Source of the DNA: an uncultured Bacteroidota bacterium | Lineage (GTDB): Bacteria; Bacteroidota; Bacteroidia; B-17B0; Aurantibacillaceae | Length of the DNA stretch: 64,000 nucleotides | NCBI GenBank assembly: GCA_937873155.1 | Contig: CALMVZ010000002.1 | Coordinates: forward strand, 62,001 to 126,000 | Reading direction: 5' to 3' | Shown here: positions 63,240 to 64,000 of the stretch, in pieces | How positions within the stretch are numbered: the first letter of the stretch is position 1 | Layout of the letters: each line of letters starts with the position of its first letter | Translations under genes and position numbers: made by a program | The notes under the pieces: generated by a model | The model's database searches: none | What the model was told of the DNA's origin: nothing | Seen by the model: only the letters and a program-made list of their open reading frames with translations

Positions 63240-64000
63240 ATGAGAAAATATCTTATTATAACACTTTTTTTTATTTCCTTGAAAGTATCTTTTTCTCAGG
63301 TTACTCCTAATTTTGGATTACTTGTTGAAACTATTTATTCCAATACAGACAACAATTATACCACCGGTTCAGTATTGGGAGGCCAGTACCGGATAAATGG
63401 TAAGTTTTCAAAACCGGCAACCATCAGCGGAGGGTATTTATTCGGGGGAGTTCAATGGAGCACAACTTCCAATTTTCCGGCCGCAAACTTTTTTAACCCG
63501 CCTTCAAATTCGAAATCCGGCAACGCGACTTTTACTCCAAAGTTTGAGTTTAATGCAGGAACTTTGCCTGCCGGATTTCTTTACTTCAGAGCTTACGTAA
63601 TTTTTGTGCGTGATCGAAAAGCTTCATATCCATATTACGGCAATATTATTAAAATTGAGATCCCTGCAGACGACGGCAGCTTTCAAATTAATAATAATGA
63701 AATCACCAATGGTAATATTGTAAGCTGCAACACCAATTCAATACAGCTTAACGGAAGTACGCCCACCGGAGGCCTGAATAATACTTATACTTACACCTGG
63801 CAAAGTTCTAACGATGGTTCTTCCTGGTCTGTTATTAATTCAGCCAATACCAAAGATTATCTTGTTCCTTCAATTATACAACCGACTACAAACACTACTG
63901 TATGGTATAGAAGGATTGTAAATTCCGCATTAAGAACAAGTACAAGCGTACCTGTATCTCTGACTTATCTCACAGGAACTCTTCCTGCAATAACTTTAAC
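63240..64000 (+). CDS. secreted protein related to the upstream FISUMP gene, cut by window end
   Basis: The ATG at 63240 opens a 253-residue frame that runs off the window. A signal peptide (MRKYLIITLFFISLKVSFSQ) is followed by beta-rich sequence and a YTWQSSNDGSSWSVINSA block, which resembles YNWQMSSDGGVTWLAA of the upstream gene, so both may share a domain and end in a FISUMP module beyond the window. The 17-base gap suggests co-transcription. Confidence 0.75.
   Translation, partial: MRKYLIITLFFISLKVSFSQVTPNFGLLVETIYSNTDNNYTTGSVLGGQYRINGKFSKPATISGGYLFGGVQWSTTSNFPAANFFNPPSNSKSGNATFTPKFEFNAGTLPAGFLYFRAYVIFVRDRKASYPYYGNIIKIEIPADDGSFQINNNEITNGNIVSCNTNSIQLNGSTPTGGLNNTYTYTWQSSNDGSSWSVINSANTKDYLVPSIIQPTTNTTVWYRRIVNSALRTSTSVPVSLTYLTGTLPAITL

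Noticed and set aside
1-64000. tRNA or rRNA genes
   Set aside because: No T-loop GTTCGA-type or rRNA core segments with cloverleaf context were found by eye on either strand; a tRNAscan run would settle it.

Overview
The window comes from a member of the Bacteroidota, most likely class Bacteroidia in the broad Flavobacteriales/Sphingobacteriales sense. Evidence is the many secreted proteins with type IX secretion (T9SS) C-terminal sorting domains, a TPR/beta-propeller/OmpA protein resembling PorE, bacillithiol synthesis (BshA), LytS/LytR-type signalling, FISUMP proteins, weak Shine-Dalgarno signals, and promoters of the Bacteroidota form TTG-N(17-23)-TAnnTTTG. No rRNA, tRNA or CRISPR array was seen. 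Genus cannot be judged from the sequence alone.

Layout. 0-3.4 kb: end of anmK, crcB, a PorE-like outer-membrane protein and a queuosine-precursor transporter. 3.4-8.1 kb: a compact cyanophycin locus (isoaspartyl peptidase, cyanophycinase, cyanophycin synthetase), enough to make and break down a nitrogen-storage polymer. 8.1-25.9 kb: mostly housekeeping (rhomboid, MBL hydrolase, pyrF, class IV aminotransferase, an alpha-oxoamine synthase, lon, purC, a GHMP kinase, yajQ, M15 peptidase, NDH-2, fumarylacetoacetase) mixed with T9SS cargo, plus a decayed SpoIIE-type sensor remnant at 14.8-15.0 kb. 26.1-33.8 kb: an MFS transporter facing a lipid-modification cluster made of two CFA-synthase-like methyltransferases, DUF1365, a flavin oxidoreductase, DUF1295 and a desaturase. 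33.8-34.3 kb: a gene-free stretch with a minus-strand terminator hairpin that may end an unannotated RNA, then recA.

35.4-40.7 kb is the accessory region. It holds a TcmP / DUF5131 (phage Gp37/Gp68) pair that directly abut, an HRDC protein, an array of about ten REP-like palindromes beside a Y1 (HUH) transposase gene broken by a 55-bp tandem duplication, and a UvrD-like helicase with an extra C-terminal DNA-binding-like domain. A second group of REP-like palindromes lies at 25.9-26.06 kb.

40.7-64 kb: a cupin, small secreted proteins, a T9SS-exported amidase with two CUB modules, a tight run of small genes (two GNATs, a 54-aa CWC protein, a half-size EamA transporter, DUF1569), a 1490-aa PKD protein with a type B sorting domain, two zinc-metallopeptidase genes, a serine hydrolase, a LytS/LytR two-component pair, queE, bshA, and two secreted proteins, the last cut by the window end.
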